From Heterobasidion occidentale (lineage: Eukaryota > Basidiomycota > Agaricomycetes > Russulales > Bondarzewiaceae), in assembly GCA_039111635.1 (NCBI GenBank), contig JBCAQO010000001.1, forward strand, positions 2,418,001-2,482,000: DNA of 64,000 nt, written 5' to 3'. A program made the translations under genes and the position numbers. Below, piece by piece: positions 1 through 10,520 of the stretch (the first letter of the stretch is position 1; every line of letters starts with the position of its first letter). The notes below the pieces were generated by a model that was not told the DNA's origin, made no database searches, and worked only from the letters and a program-made list of their open reading frames with translations.

Positions 1-143
1 ACCGCTGCCGAGGCTGCCCGAGCCGCGCAATCATGGCGTCTCATACACGTGACACAGCATCTGGGCAACTCAATCTGTCTCGACCTCCTGTGGAACATAG
101 CAACTCGACGATAGCGTGCGATGTAAAACCAACATATCCCCGA

Positions 144-2080
144 TCAGATCACAGGAGCCTCCTCTTCTTGCACCTCAAACCCACAACAAAATGTTTCCCG
201 ATCCAGCAAGACAAGACCTCTTCCGTCAGGCGCCCACTTGATGTCCCGTGTGTCGAATGACTCTGTTACAGGAGGAACCGTCGTCAGCATCCAAATGGCA
301 TTTCCCCATGCACTCCGCGGTATACTCACTTGCGGGAACGCCCACACATTCAGCCATTTCCTCCTCAACTCCACCCTCCCCGACCCACTCGTCGCTCCAC
401 ACGTACAGCGCGCGCGATCCGCAACATGCCGCGAGACTCCCTTTCCGCACTGGGTTCCAGCGTGCTTGGTAAACAGGTCGCGTGTGAGTCATAACGCTGC
501 GCAAAGATGGCACAAATGGCTGCCCGGGGGCCGGAAACGTGAACAAATGTATCGTCGTTGGCACATTCTCTGCGCTCAGCCCATATGAGTCTCATGGGCG
601 TTCATCAATCGTGCAAGTCAGGAGACTGACCGAATCGGGCTAGCAAAACAGTCCCCGTGTGGTTAAATTCAAGTTGGACGACCCCGCTTCGAAGGTTAGG
701 TTTGGATTGGTCTGTCCGAACGGTCGAGAGAGGCTGAGGGCCCTTGAGCCGTTCATCTGCACATTCGTGACCGGTCACTACGGGCTGTAGTCAGGAAGGA
801 AAACACCCACAAGACAGAAAACCTCGTCCCTCTGTAGCCTCAATCCAATTAACCGGTTCTCTCCATACCGTCTACAAAAAATCAGCTCAATGTGCCGATG
901 AAAAATGTGACGAGACTCGCTCACCACACCCGGCGGTATTCGGATACCTAGCTCGAGGGTCGCCACTCTCGACCAAGTGAGCTGTTCTAGGATGTGAATC
1001 TAGAGCCGCCGTCAGCAAAGATGGCATTCAGATCATTTAGTGGCCAACCTTGTCATCCCAACCCCCCACCGCAAGGAACATCCCCGACGGATGCCATGCT
1101 ACCGTTCGAATTCCAAAGCCTGGATCGGAATCGGGAGTGAATGTTCCTAGAAGGTCGCCTGCTAACGATAGAATGTATAGTTTGTACTGTCGTCGCAAAC
1201 GTCATCATTTATGCGGAGGGGTACAAGGCAAACATACCTCGAGGGGACCTTCCCAGATTGCTAGGTGATTCCCTGTCGGTGATAGGGACATCGAGGACAT
1301 AGAAGATGTGGGTAATGGATAGTGCTTTAACGAAAAATAAGTTGCCAGTGACCGACCGTCAATGAAGAGCTTACCCGAGCTAATTTATACGCGTCGGACG
1401 CGTCATAGACCCCTAAAGTATCTTTAGATCTGTGGCGCTCTGCGAGCACGAAATATCGTCCGTCAGCCCTGAAAGTGTAACCTACATGAATGAGCCAATA
1501 CAAAAGCGGAGATTGTAACATAGAAGCTGCACCTCTATCAGGATGTAGAGGATACTGGATGTACGACGCGTGACCACTGACAAGAGACCACACTGACACT
1601 CTCAGCTGCGTATCTGACCGTAAGCGACAACATCCTTGTGCACTGAGCGACGCGACCAAGAAACAAACTCACCGCCCACTCAGAAAAACATACAACATGC
1701 CTGCCGTCGGGCGCCCATTCCGCCTTGACCAGGCCCTCCGCACCTGCCTCTATCTTTGTTCTCCAATCCTCGTCGCGCATGCGGAACACGTGTACGACGC
1801 CTGCCTTTGCGCATGCCGCCAGCACGTATTCGGAGTCGCAGGACCAGCCAATGTGCGTGATTGCGGTCGCGGGCAGGTTTGCGTGTTCAGGCAGCTGGCG
1901 ACGCGTCGACGCGTTCGCAGTGGCAGAGGGCAGCGCATCGACGAGCCACGATCGGGCGATGTGAAAGGTATCAGCCCGCCGAACGATGACACGGTCTGAG
2001 ACCGCTGTGAGTATGAAATGAGCGCCTGGGCTGAACGAGACGAGTCCACCAGTCTGTTTGTAAATCTCTGTGAAGTCCAT
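144..2080 (-). CDS. WRAP73: WRAP73/Wdr8-type WD40 repeat protein
   Basis: WD40 beta-propeller protein of the WRAP73 (Wdr8) family. In fission yeast Wdr8 works with Msd1 at the spindle pole body to anchor microtubules and balance spindle forces. The first exon begins MDFTEIYKQTGGLVSFSPG, matching the family N-terminus, then gives THIGWSCDSEYVLAAC and VKAEWAPDGRHVVCFSEWA. After splicing come LRVSVWSLVSGHASYIQYP, SLSPTGNHLAIWEGPLEYK, VAWHPSGMFLAVGGWDDK and IHILEQLTW, all colinear with human WRAP73. The last exon ends in KWAPDGRGLVLLDRETFCCGF and a short acidic tail. At least six short introns are needed; one donor near 346 reads GTGAGT. The start at 2080 is the only ATG giving the family N-terminus. 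It is divergent from the MFS transporter. Identity is firm; exact middle exon borders are less so. Confidence 0.87.
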
Positions 2081-2571
2081 CGAGCAGTAGACTTGTCAGA
2101 TGCAAAGTTGGTAAACTGTTCGTAAGCAGAGCTACTGTAAGCAGCCGGCGGCTATTTTGGATCGGGCGGACTCAATCGCTCCAGAAGCAATTCCCGGTCT
2201 CTCGGCAAATCGTCTTCGTCCTCCTTCTGAGCGAACATGACGTCGAGCCCTGTCGGCTTTGCTCAACCCTCAACGGATGCAGATTTGCTCGCCATGGCCA
2301 TCGATTGTCATCTGACATCGTTGGTAGGGCCCACTTTGTTCCGCTCATATCACTCCCAACATGTTTTAGAACCCAGCACTCCAGCGCTTATAACTCACTT
2401 ATACATCCTCAGTGTTTACGCACATTGCCAGATGGGGCCCCCACAATCCGGCTGCCTGGGACGCTCTAGGGCCGATGACTGAGAGTATATTTCATCATAC
2501 AGGTGCGACAATATATATTCTGAGCCTGGCCCAGGCCAAGGGGTACTTTCCACCGCACCCCCGTCATCGTC
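2081..2571. promoter_or_regulatory. Divergent promoter, WRAP73 / MFS transporter
   Basis: 491 bp between two divergent start codons. I see no coding signal. An AT-rich patch (CTTATAACTCACTTATAC, about 2389-2406) could supply TATA-like elements, but no site can be assigned with confidence. Confidence 0.5.
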
Positions 2572-4872
2572 ATGGATTATAGAGATCCTCCGAGCCATAC
2601 TTCCACAGTCATTGAAGAGGAAGAGCCCCAGTACGACCCTCCGAGTCATACTTCAACTGTTCTTGACGCGGAGCCTCAGTATGATGAGTATAATGCTGAG
2701 CCCAAGGTCAAAGACAAGGAGGTCATCGATTCTTCCGTGATTCCCGCAGCAAATAAGCAGGATCCATTTCTGGTGACGATGAGCACAGATGATCCGCAAC
2801 ATCCGATGGTATGTACTGAGTTCAAAGCCTCCGGCCCACAGACTCCTCATGTGCATTTCAACAATTCAGAATCTCTCCACATGGCGAAAATGGTATCTCA
2901 CAACGGTCGGTGGCGTCCTTGTTCTGAATGCGTGCGTGATGTCGTCCCGCTTGGATTGTCCACTTTGGGCCCACTAACTTGAATGGAATTTGTAGGACGT
3001 TCGCTAGCGCTGCACCCTCTGGCGTTCTCGGACAGATGATTGAGGAGTTTGGCATGGCACTTGAAATCGCTACCCTCTCTATCTCACTATTTATTGCTGG
3101 GTACGTCGTTGGGCCACTTTTTTGGGGACCAGTCTCTGAACAGGTTCGTCGCTCTGTCCTGCCTTTGATCGCGTCGCTTACGAAGTAACCATATTAGATC
3201 GGACGCAGGCCGGTTTTTGTCGTCTCGTTCCTTTTCTACACAGTCAGTCTCAAATACTTTACTGGGGAATTGGAAGCTGATGATGAATGCTTTAGGGCTT
3301 TCAAGTTGGATGCGCTCTTTCTAAGAACACTGGTTCGATATTGGTCTTCCGATTCCTCAGCGGCTGTTTTGCGGCTGCCCCACTGACAAATAGCGGGTGA
3401 GTTGACATTTGCCAAGCCGATCTCGTCTTTTGACTGTCATTCTACCACATCCAGCGGCGTTGTCAGTGACATATGGGACTCAAAAACGCGGGGCAGGGCA
3501 ATGGTGCTCTTCGCCGTAGCACCCTTTGCGGGTCCTGCCCTTGGACCGGTTGTCTCAGGTTGGATTGAAGTTGGGGGCGCATCGTGGCGCTGGCTTTTTT
3601 GGGTGTTGACGATTTTTGTAAGTTTCAGATACATAGCAGTACCACCGAAACTCACCCTCTCGCAGGCGGGAGTCTGTCTCATCGCAATCGTCTTTACTGT
3701 TCCCGAAACGTATGTGCCTATACTTACGGTTCGAAAAGCCGAGCACATCCGAAAAGTGACGGGAGACGAACGCTACTACGCTCCTCTCGAGGCCAAGGTC
3801 TCATTTTCTAAACAAGTGGAGAACATATTGGCCAAACCGTTCAAGATTTTGTTTCGGGAGCCCATGTTGCTCGCCATCACTATTTACATGAGTGTAAGCT
3901 GGTTTGGTCAACTTCCTCACCTTTCATTCTCATCCATGTTTTTGCTACACGCAGTTCTTGTACGGTTGCTTGTACCTACTATTTGAAGCCTTCCCGATTG
4001 TCTTTACCGAAGGGCATCACATGAATCAAGGTGAGCTTCCCTATTCGTAGCCTTCGAATGTGTACTGATAAGGTTCGCAGGTGTAACTGGTCTTATGTAC
4101 CTCCCAATCAGTATCGGTGGTTTCTTGGGCGTCGTTTTCGTAAGTGCCTTCCTGTTATCCCCCAACTTGAATCACTCTGAATGCAAAATCTTTTCAGTAT
4201 CTAGCCGTGTTCGACCCTCGCTACAACAGGGCCTTGGAGCGATACGCTCCCAACCCCGTCCCTCCAGAACATCGTCTGGAAATGCCAATGGTGGGGGCGC
4301 CAATTTTTGCTCTCGCGTTCTTCTGGTTTGGGTGGACATCGTACCCTTCCATATCGTACTGGTCGCCGCTCATAGCTGGCGGATTCATGGGCTTCGGAAT
4401 TTTTGGGATCTTCGTACGTTTGACATATTCAGTATAAATCGATCTTATCCCTAACCATCTTTTTCCTCGGATAGTTGTCTCTGTTCAACTATATTATAGA
4501 CACTTACCTCATGATTGCAGCCTCTGCTCTCGCTGCTAGTACTGTCGTGCGAAGTATCTTCGGCGCTGTGTTTCCGGTGAGCTCTCCTCCTAAACATACA
4601 TTTGCGCCGCCTGCTAATAGCTCTGCATTCACGGTAGCTTTTTGCTCGTCAGATGTTCGACGCGCTCAACCCTAGATGGGCATCGACCCTGCTGGGATGC
4701 ATTGCACTTATTATGTGCCCGATTCCATTCGTCTTGCGAAAGTGAGCACTGTCTGTTGAAGGCCATCTGTTGTTTTCTGACGCGGCCTGGGTCACACAGA
4801 TACGGTCCAACACTGCGCGCAAAATCTAAGTATGCACCAGACGTCAACGTTCCACGTCCTTCTCCTGTATAA
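2572..4872 (+). CDS. MFS transporter, DHA1 polyamine/drug exporter type
   Basis: Twelve-helix major facilitator resembling the fungal DHA1 polyamine/multidrug exporters (Tpo1/Flu1 group), expected at the plasma membrane as a proton antiporter. A hydrophilic N-terminus of about 80 residues carries an imperfect internal repeat (DPPSHTSTV occurs twice). It is followed by [20 protein letters not shown] (TM1), the motif-A-like loop [17 protein letters not shown], and the DHA1 motif C region [17 protein letters not shown]. The second half has [15 protein letters not shown] and a C-terminal [19 protein letters not shown]. About ten short introns interrupt it (donors such as GTATGT at 2808 and GTTCGT at 3143). 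The first in-frame ATG at 2572 is taken as start. Substrate cannot be read from sequence, and there is no biosynthetic cluster around it. Confidence 0.85.
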
Positions 4873-5453
4873 GGACACCCCGCCGAAATGCTTTGTCTCA
4901 ATCTCACACTGATCTGTGTAGTGGACAATTTAGAACACACCTAGTCCGTCCTTGTCTGTTTGTGTTTCGTTGTCCTGTCGTCTGTTTGTGTGCTGTCACC
5001 TGTTTGTGTTTTGTCATTCGTTTATGTTTCGTCGTCTGTCTGTGTTTCATCGTACTGCGTACTTGCACATATCTTTGTCGATTATTTATCATCGTCGTAG
5101 CATAGCATACCTCACCTACATTTACGCCTCCTCTACTCATTGCTTAATTTTGTATCGATACAACTTTGCTATCGCTTTAGTATCGTAAAATCAAGAGAAG
5201 CATTATCGATAAGTTGATCCTTGCCAACCATGATGCATGATCGGCGCATCCTTACAGATTCTTCCGTTTGATAGAAGTTTGAATATCTAAATGTGATATA
5301 CAATCAATGATCGCGATTTTTTTTTTGATATTCTCGAACCCCGGGAACGAATCTCCAATAATAGCCGCGAAGTCACGACAGCGCTCAGCAAGAAGTCGAC
5401 TCGATGTCGATGTTCAAGTTTCCTTGCTGCTCGTGGATTGTTAGTCCTGTATC
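4873..5453. other. Convergent intergenic region with degenerate tandem repeat
   Basis: 581 bp between the stops of the MFS transporter (+) and the DPBB gene (-). It holds both 3' UTRs, the T-rich repeat at 4954-5056 and a poly-T stretch near 5318. No open frame here looks coding. Confidence 0.5.
4954..5056 (+). repeat. Degenerate ~18-23 bp tandem repeat in 3' flank of MFS gene
   Basis: About five imperfect units built on a core like CTGTTTGTGTTTCGTCGT, with T/G-only drift between copies. Units near 4999, 5017 and 5036 are spaced 18-19 bp apart. It lies about 80 bp after the transporter stop, so it is probably transcribed as 3' UTR. No coding role is evident. Confidence 0.6.
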
Positions 5454-6471
5454 TTAGATGTGGTTGAAAATAGCACCTACGAAAGATGAAAGCGTGCTTC
5501 TAGCAGTAGTGGCAATGTCGAGGGCATCCACGCCACTGGCCTCGCATGCTTCCTGAGGCCTGATGTTCTGCGAAAAAATCAATATTCATGTCTGGTTGAC
5601 CTTGATGGAACATAGCTTACGCCGCCGAACTGAGCAATCTTGCAGTAATTCTCGGGGTGTGTGGCCGGGCAGCTGTGTAGAAGGTTGGATGAAATGCTGC
5701 GTCCTACGATGGTATGTAAAAATAAAAAGACACGCACGCATCGATTATTTTCACTTTGATCGTCTTTCCAGAGCACGATCCAGAGGTTTCACCGTCCAAA
5801 GAACCCGTGCCTTGAGGCAGAATGATGCTACCGGAAATCCCTTAACGCATATGCACAAAGTAAAACTTACATTTAACGTTGAAGCACTACAAAGGGTAAA
5901 TGAAATAGGTTGGAAACATCAATGGGCCATGTTGCGCACCGTGCCGCAGACTTCTTCGTCCGGGCATGCCGCTGCAAACGGGACATCAGTCACGTCAGTC
6001 ATAAGAACTCCGAGGATCTACATACGCCCTGCGCAATTGATGCAACCGCCAGAGCCATTACTGTCATGAGACAATCAGTACTTAGCACGCATTCATGCCA
6101 TTATTGCACGCGACTGACCAGTTGCTTGCATTCATGGTGCCTTGGCAGCGTGCGCCCACCCACAAAGGGGAGAGGTCGCTCATAGCAGCAGCAAAGATGT
6201 TATTTCCCTGGCTATTCGATGGTGAGAAGCCTAAGATTTTTGGGGCGACTATGAGATGTTGAATCAATGCAACGCAGAACGCACTCACCAGAACAAGCAA
6301 CTCCGCTTTGAGCTGAGTACTGCAAATTGTGACATCAATATCAATGTCGCAGGGAGGGTTACGGTTGACAAGACGCACATCATTAAATGTAGACACACCG
6401 GAGGCGGCATATACGGTGGCTATGTGTACCAGAAAACCCAGCACAGAGCGGAGGTTAGCAAAGAGCATCAT
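5454..6471 (-). CDS. Secreted cysteine-rich double-psi beta-barrel (expansin/barwin-like) protein
   Basis: Predicted secreted protein with a double-psi beta-barrel fold, related to expansin-like, RlpA and barwin modules that bind cell-wall glycans without known catalysis. The N-terminus MMLFANLRSVLGFLVHIATV looks like a signal peptide. After splicing, the core reads AAAMSDLSPLWVGARCQG, CINCAGPACPDEEVCGTCF, NVKCTGSL, GKTIKVKIIDACPATHPENY, CKIAQFGGNIRPQEACEAS and GVDALDIATTA. The CGTCFNVKC motif, KIIDACPA and the LDIA segment are DPBB hallmarks, and most cysteines fall in pairs. Five to six introns of about 50-75 nt are required; one falls inside codon GAT-GC|C before the ACPATH segment. N-terminal splicing (residues 25-70) is uncertain. 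It diverges from GGT across about 1 kb. Function is inferred from fold only; it could be a wall-remodelling protein or an effector. Confidence 0.7.
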
Positions 6472-7483
6472 GGAATTGAGTTATGAGTGCATATGAATGC
6501 CGACTTTGAGATAGAGTCTGGCCTTTTAACTGCACAGAGCTCCGATGGCAAAGTCTACAAAAAGTTCAGAGAAACGCCGAGAATTCAGGATAATCGTTTG
6601 AACAGCGTTGAACGTGTGGTCATCCATCTGAAGGACTAGACGGATCAGGCGCTCGCGGACAACCATGAGATCTAGTGACAATTCAAAAAATCAAAATCAG
6701 TACAACCGTGGGCAAAAATAGAGCTGATCTGCAAATTCGTGGTTATAGGACGAGGGGTGGGCAATGAGCAACAGTGCCCGAAGGGAAATAGCAGCATCTT
6801 TAGGTTGGCGAGTGATGTGATGTGGAGAAAACCAGTCTTCTGGATTGCATGAATTGCCAGAGTAGGTTTCAAGCCTATATTCAGACATATCGGCACTGCG
6901 ATATACATCGGAGAGGGATCAATTATCTGCGCGAGTGTCTGTGGATACATCCTAGTCATGGGGTTAGTAATTTCACCGCACTAGAGGGGCAGGCTATATT
7001 ACATGATGGATTTTTCGAGAACAGATCGTTATAGCGAGTAGCTAATCACGAAAAGAGCGACCTTTGACCAGACAGTAAGAGCTGTTCTAACCTATGCAAC
7101 CATGAGCCGGAATCTCCACGGAAATCAAGTCCGTGTCTTATGCTCACTTTTACACATGACTTCTTCTTCGTAGATCCGACCACGGACACTGGAACTTCAG
7201 TACGCTCTCAAAAGCACAATCTGCAGCTCTTTGACAGAAGGGAGAAAGCTAACAGTGAATGCCACGTTCAAGTCCTAAATTGCTGCCGACATCGGTTAGA
7301 TGTACAAGATAAGATAAGATCTGGGTTATCAACGGGGACCCGCTCAGCACCGCGCGTCTATTCATCTTTCAGGAACATGCTCCCAATGTTTCTCTCACTG
7401 AGCTCTCCCAGGCTCATCGGCCAGCAGCCGACCACATATCCACATATCTCTCTTCTTCTTCTTCCCTCACTGGATCTGGTGCT
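6472..7483. promoter_or_regulatory. Divergent promoter, DPBB gene / GGT
   Basis: About 1 kb between divergent starts. A 95-codon minus frame at 6672-6959 has no recognisable domain and is not called. A pyrimidine-rich stretch (CTCTCTTCTTCTTCTTCCCTC, around 7447-7467) sits just before the GGT start, typical of a leader of an expressed fungal gene. Confidence 0.45.
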
Positions 7484-10144
7484 ATGTCTTCCTCCCTCAA
7501 GATCGACTGGTCGAAAGTTGATCAGCCTGACCTGGTACTTCAACGCTTTCCCAGTCGCCGTTCAGTGGTATATGGGACGAAGGGAATCGTAGCCTCATCT
7601 CAGCCATTGGCAACAGAAGCTGGCTTAGAGATCTTGAGACGAGGAGGGAATGCGGGTGTGTGGATCTCACGAATGTCGCGAAGTCGTCCTAAGATAGACC
7701 TTCAATTATAGCGGATGCCGCCGTTGCTACATCGGCAGCACTCAATGTTACAGAACCTAGCTGCTGTGGAATCGGAGGGTGAGTGTTGAGAAAGCTTCTC
7801 GAACGTGCCTTGATGATTGATCATCGATCTGAATTGTTGTCTTCCAGAGATGCATTCTGTCTGTTTTTCGACGCGAAGACAAAAACAGCCAAGGCACTCA
7901 ACGGATCTGGTCATTCACCTGAAAAGTTGACCATCGAACACCTGCGGCAGCAGGGCATTACAGGAAATAAGATACCTCAGAGCAATCTAAATGCCGTTAC
8001 GGTTCCAGGTATGTCAATTGATCATTTCACAAGACCTCTTCGGAGGTCTGATTGGGCGCACAGGTGCTGCTGCTGCATGGGTTGACACTGTGGAAAAGTT
8101 CGGCAGCGGGAAACTCTCTGTCGCCGACGTGCTTGCACCGGCTATCAGACTAGCCGAAGAAGGGTACGCGAAGAATATTCTGCTGTTTTTCTATGTACTA
8201 ACATCATGCAGAGTTCCAGTGTCAGAAATTCATAGCCATGCAGTGAGCCTAGTTTCTCAAAATTTCTGAACCTGAATGAATGACAATGAGTGCGATCATC
8301 GCTTATAGTGGCAACGCTCCGAGGAGCTCATCAAAAATGCATCTCCAAATGCAGATGAAATGCTCCTCAACGGGAAAGCTCCTCTGCCAGGGCAGATCGT
8401 CAAGCTCCCAAATCTCGCGAAAACCTTTCGATTAGTTGCAGAAAAAGGAAAAGCCGGATTCTACACTGGACGCATAGCTGAGGCTATCGTGGAACTTATA
8501 CAGAGCAAGGGTGGAATAATGGAACTTGAGGATCTGGCGAAGCATGAAACTACCTTCGTAGAACCGATCAAGTACACGTTTGCAGGCGAGGTCACAGTTT
8601 ACGAGGTCAGTTGGCCTTCCGCTTGAAGGGTATATAGTCAAGTGCTGATGAACAAGCACCAGTGCCCTCCAAATGGTCAAGGTATATTGAATTTTCGTTT
8701 GTAATCTCTGGTTCACAACTAACAACGAATACAGGTATTACTGCTTTGCTGGCTCTCGGCATTGTCGAGAATATCATAGAGCAAAGAAAGATCAAGGGCT
8801 TATTAGAGGTGGAGCATAACTCCGCGGAATACCTCCATACTTTGGTGGAGGCCTTGAGACTTGCGTTCGCTGGTCTGTGTGCCTTCCAACGTTGACTCCA
8901 GCAGCTCACGAAGTTGCTGTAACTTTAGACAGCCAGTATTATGTGACTGACCCAGATTTTGAACACATCCCTGTCGACAAGCTCCTAAGCAAGGTCAGTT
9001 GTCTAATGCAATTATCTATTCAATCTTACTGATTTTCTGTGCTTAGGAATACCTCGCATCCCGAGCGGCTCTGTTTGACCCCACTAGGACCAACCCAGAT
9101 GTTGTGCATGTGCGTTCACCTAATTCTCATCCGACATCATTGTTTGAATGTAGGTATAGGGAAACCCCGTGCATTCTTCCGATACCGTATACTTCTCAGG
9201 TCGGTGTTGCACTCAACGTCATTCGAAATATCTCACATCTCTATGGTGTATCAGTGACGGATCAGTGGGGCAATGCGTGCAGCTATATTCAGAGCAACTA
9301 TGCTGGTGAGCGAGCCCATTACAGTCACACAAGTCTCGACTAAATATGAGTAAATTCCAGGCTTCGGGACGGGAGGTAAGAGTCATCGGGCTCTCCCTGT
9401 CATTCGGTTTTCATGGTGCCTGCAGCTGTCCCGAAAGGTTGTGGATTTACTCTTCAGAATCGTGGCTCCGGATTCGTGCTCAAGGAGGGTCATCCCAATG
9501 CACTAAAGGTAAACAGGCTTTCCTCTTCCACATTTATTACATTCAAACGCACATCTGTCAGGGAGGCAAGCGCCCATACCATACCATCATACCCGCACTT
9601 GCCACCCGTGGAGATGACCTCTTCCTTTCATACGGTGTCATGGGTGGATTCATGCAGGTAAAGAGCCCTCCCCGCTTGAGCTGTCTTAAGTGTGCCAACC
9701 GGATGTTTCTATGCTAGCCACAAGGCCACGTACAAGTGCTCTTGAACATGCTTCGGGGATTCTCCCCCCAGGCCGCGCTCGATGCCCCTCGGTTCTGCAT
9801 CTCCGCTGGGAGCCCCGATACGCAGACCCAGACAACGGGTGAGGCGGGCGACATCAACAGCGAGGTCTATTTCGAGGAGGGGATACCGGTCGAGACAGTC
9901 AATAGGCTCCGAGGTATGTCTTTCCACCTTTTTTATAATTCATCTAATCTAGAAAGTATTGTTGATTCCCTTCGACTTGTCCACGACAGAAATGGGCCAC
10001 GATGCACGCATAGTGACTGGGTTCGGGCGTGGAATGTTCGGGCGCGGTCAAGTCATACAGAAAATTGACGATCCATCGGGCAAGACAGTGTGGGCTGCTG
10101 GCTCGGACTTGCGTGCAGATGGCCATGCAGCTGCACAGATATAA
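7484..10144 (+). CDS. Gamma-glutamyltranspeptidase-like Ntn hydrolase
   Basis: Gamma-glutamyltransferase/hydrolase of the YwrD-like branch, which cleaves or transfers the gamma-glutamyl group of glutathione-type substrates after autocatalytic cleavage into two subunits. Landmarks in order: [55 protein letters not shown], then [15 protein letters not shown] and [17 protein letters not shown]. The junction is [20 protein letters not shown], where the Thr of DTVYF is the predicted nucleophile. After it come IQSNYAGFGTGAVP and [10 protein letters not shown]. The C-terminus ends [12 protein letters not shown]...ADGHAAAQI. The start MSSSLKIDW has no signal peptide, so the enzyme may be intracellular. 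About twelve introns are present, with a 15-nt microexon at 9361-9375. The reading frame is intact throughout. Confidence 0.88.
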
Positions 10145-10520
10145 TGCTGACGCCCTTGACAGAAAGTCTATACAGCTTTGAGCGGTCAATAGGGAATTGA
10201 AGATAAATACGTAGGTGAAATTGTGTACGTTGCCTAGGAATAGGTACTTGAAAAGAAAAGACAAAGTCTGAGAATGCATAGATCCTAAGGCCTGTGGCCT
10301 AAGAGATGGCATGGTGGATTAACACGAAATATTTATAGCTCGCAGAGCAACTTGGAAAAGTACAGTAGTGATTCCTTTATGGTATGTTATCAGCAAATTA
10401 CACGAAATCGTAGAATGCTATAGAGAATCCAAGAGATTCTAGAAAATAGTCCTATCACATCCTTTTCTGCCGCTCTGTGCCAACTTAAAATACCGGTCAA
10501 TTAGATGGATTTCGAACGAG
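10145..10520. other. Convergent intergenic region, GGT / PP2C
   Basis: 376 bp of AT-richer sequence between two convergent stops, presumably both 3' UTRs and polyadenylation sites. I see nothing else in it. Confidence 0.5.

Noticed and set aside
1..143. Possible end of another gene at the left edge
   Set aside because: Too little sequence, and the open frame at 33-260 runs antisense into WRAP73.
2572..4872. Secondary-metabolite gene cluster around the MFS exporter
   Set aside because: Neighbours are WRAP73, a DPBB protein and GGT; no synthase, P450 or cluster regulator is present.
5563..6069. 168-codon plus-strand open frame
   Set aside because: Covers the opposite strand of the spliced DPBB gene, whose motifs are far more specific.
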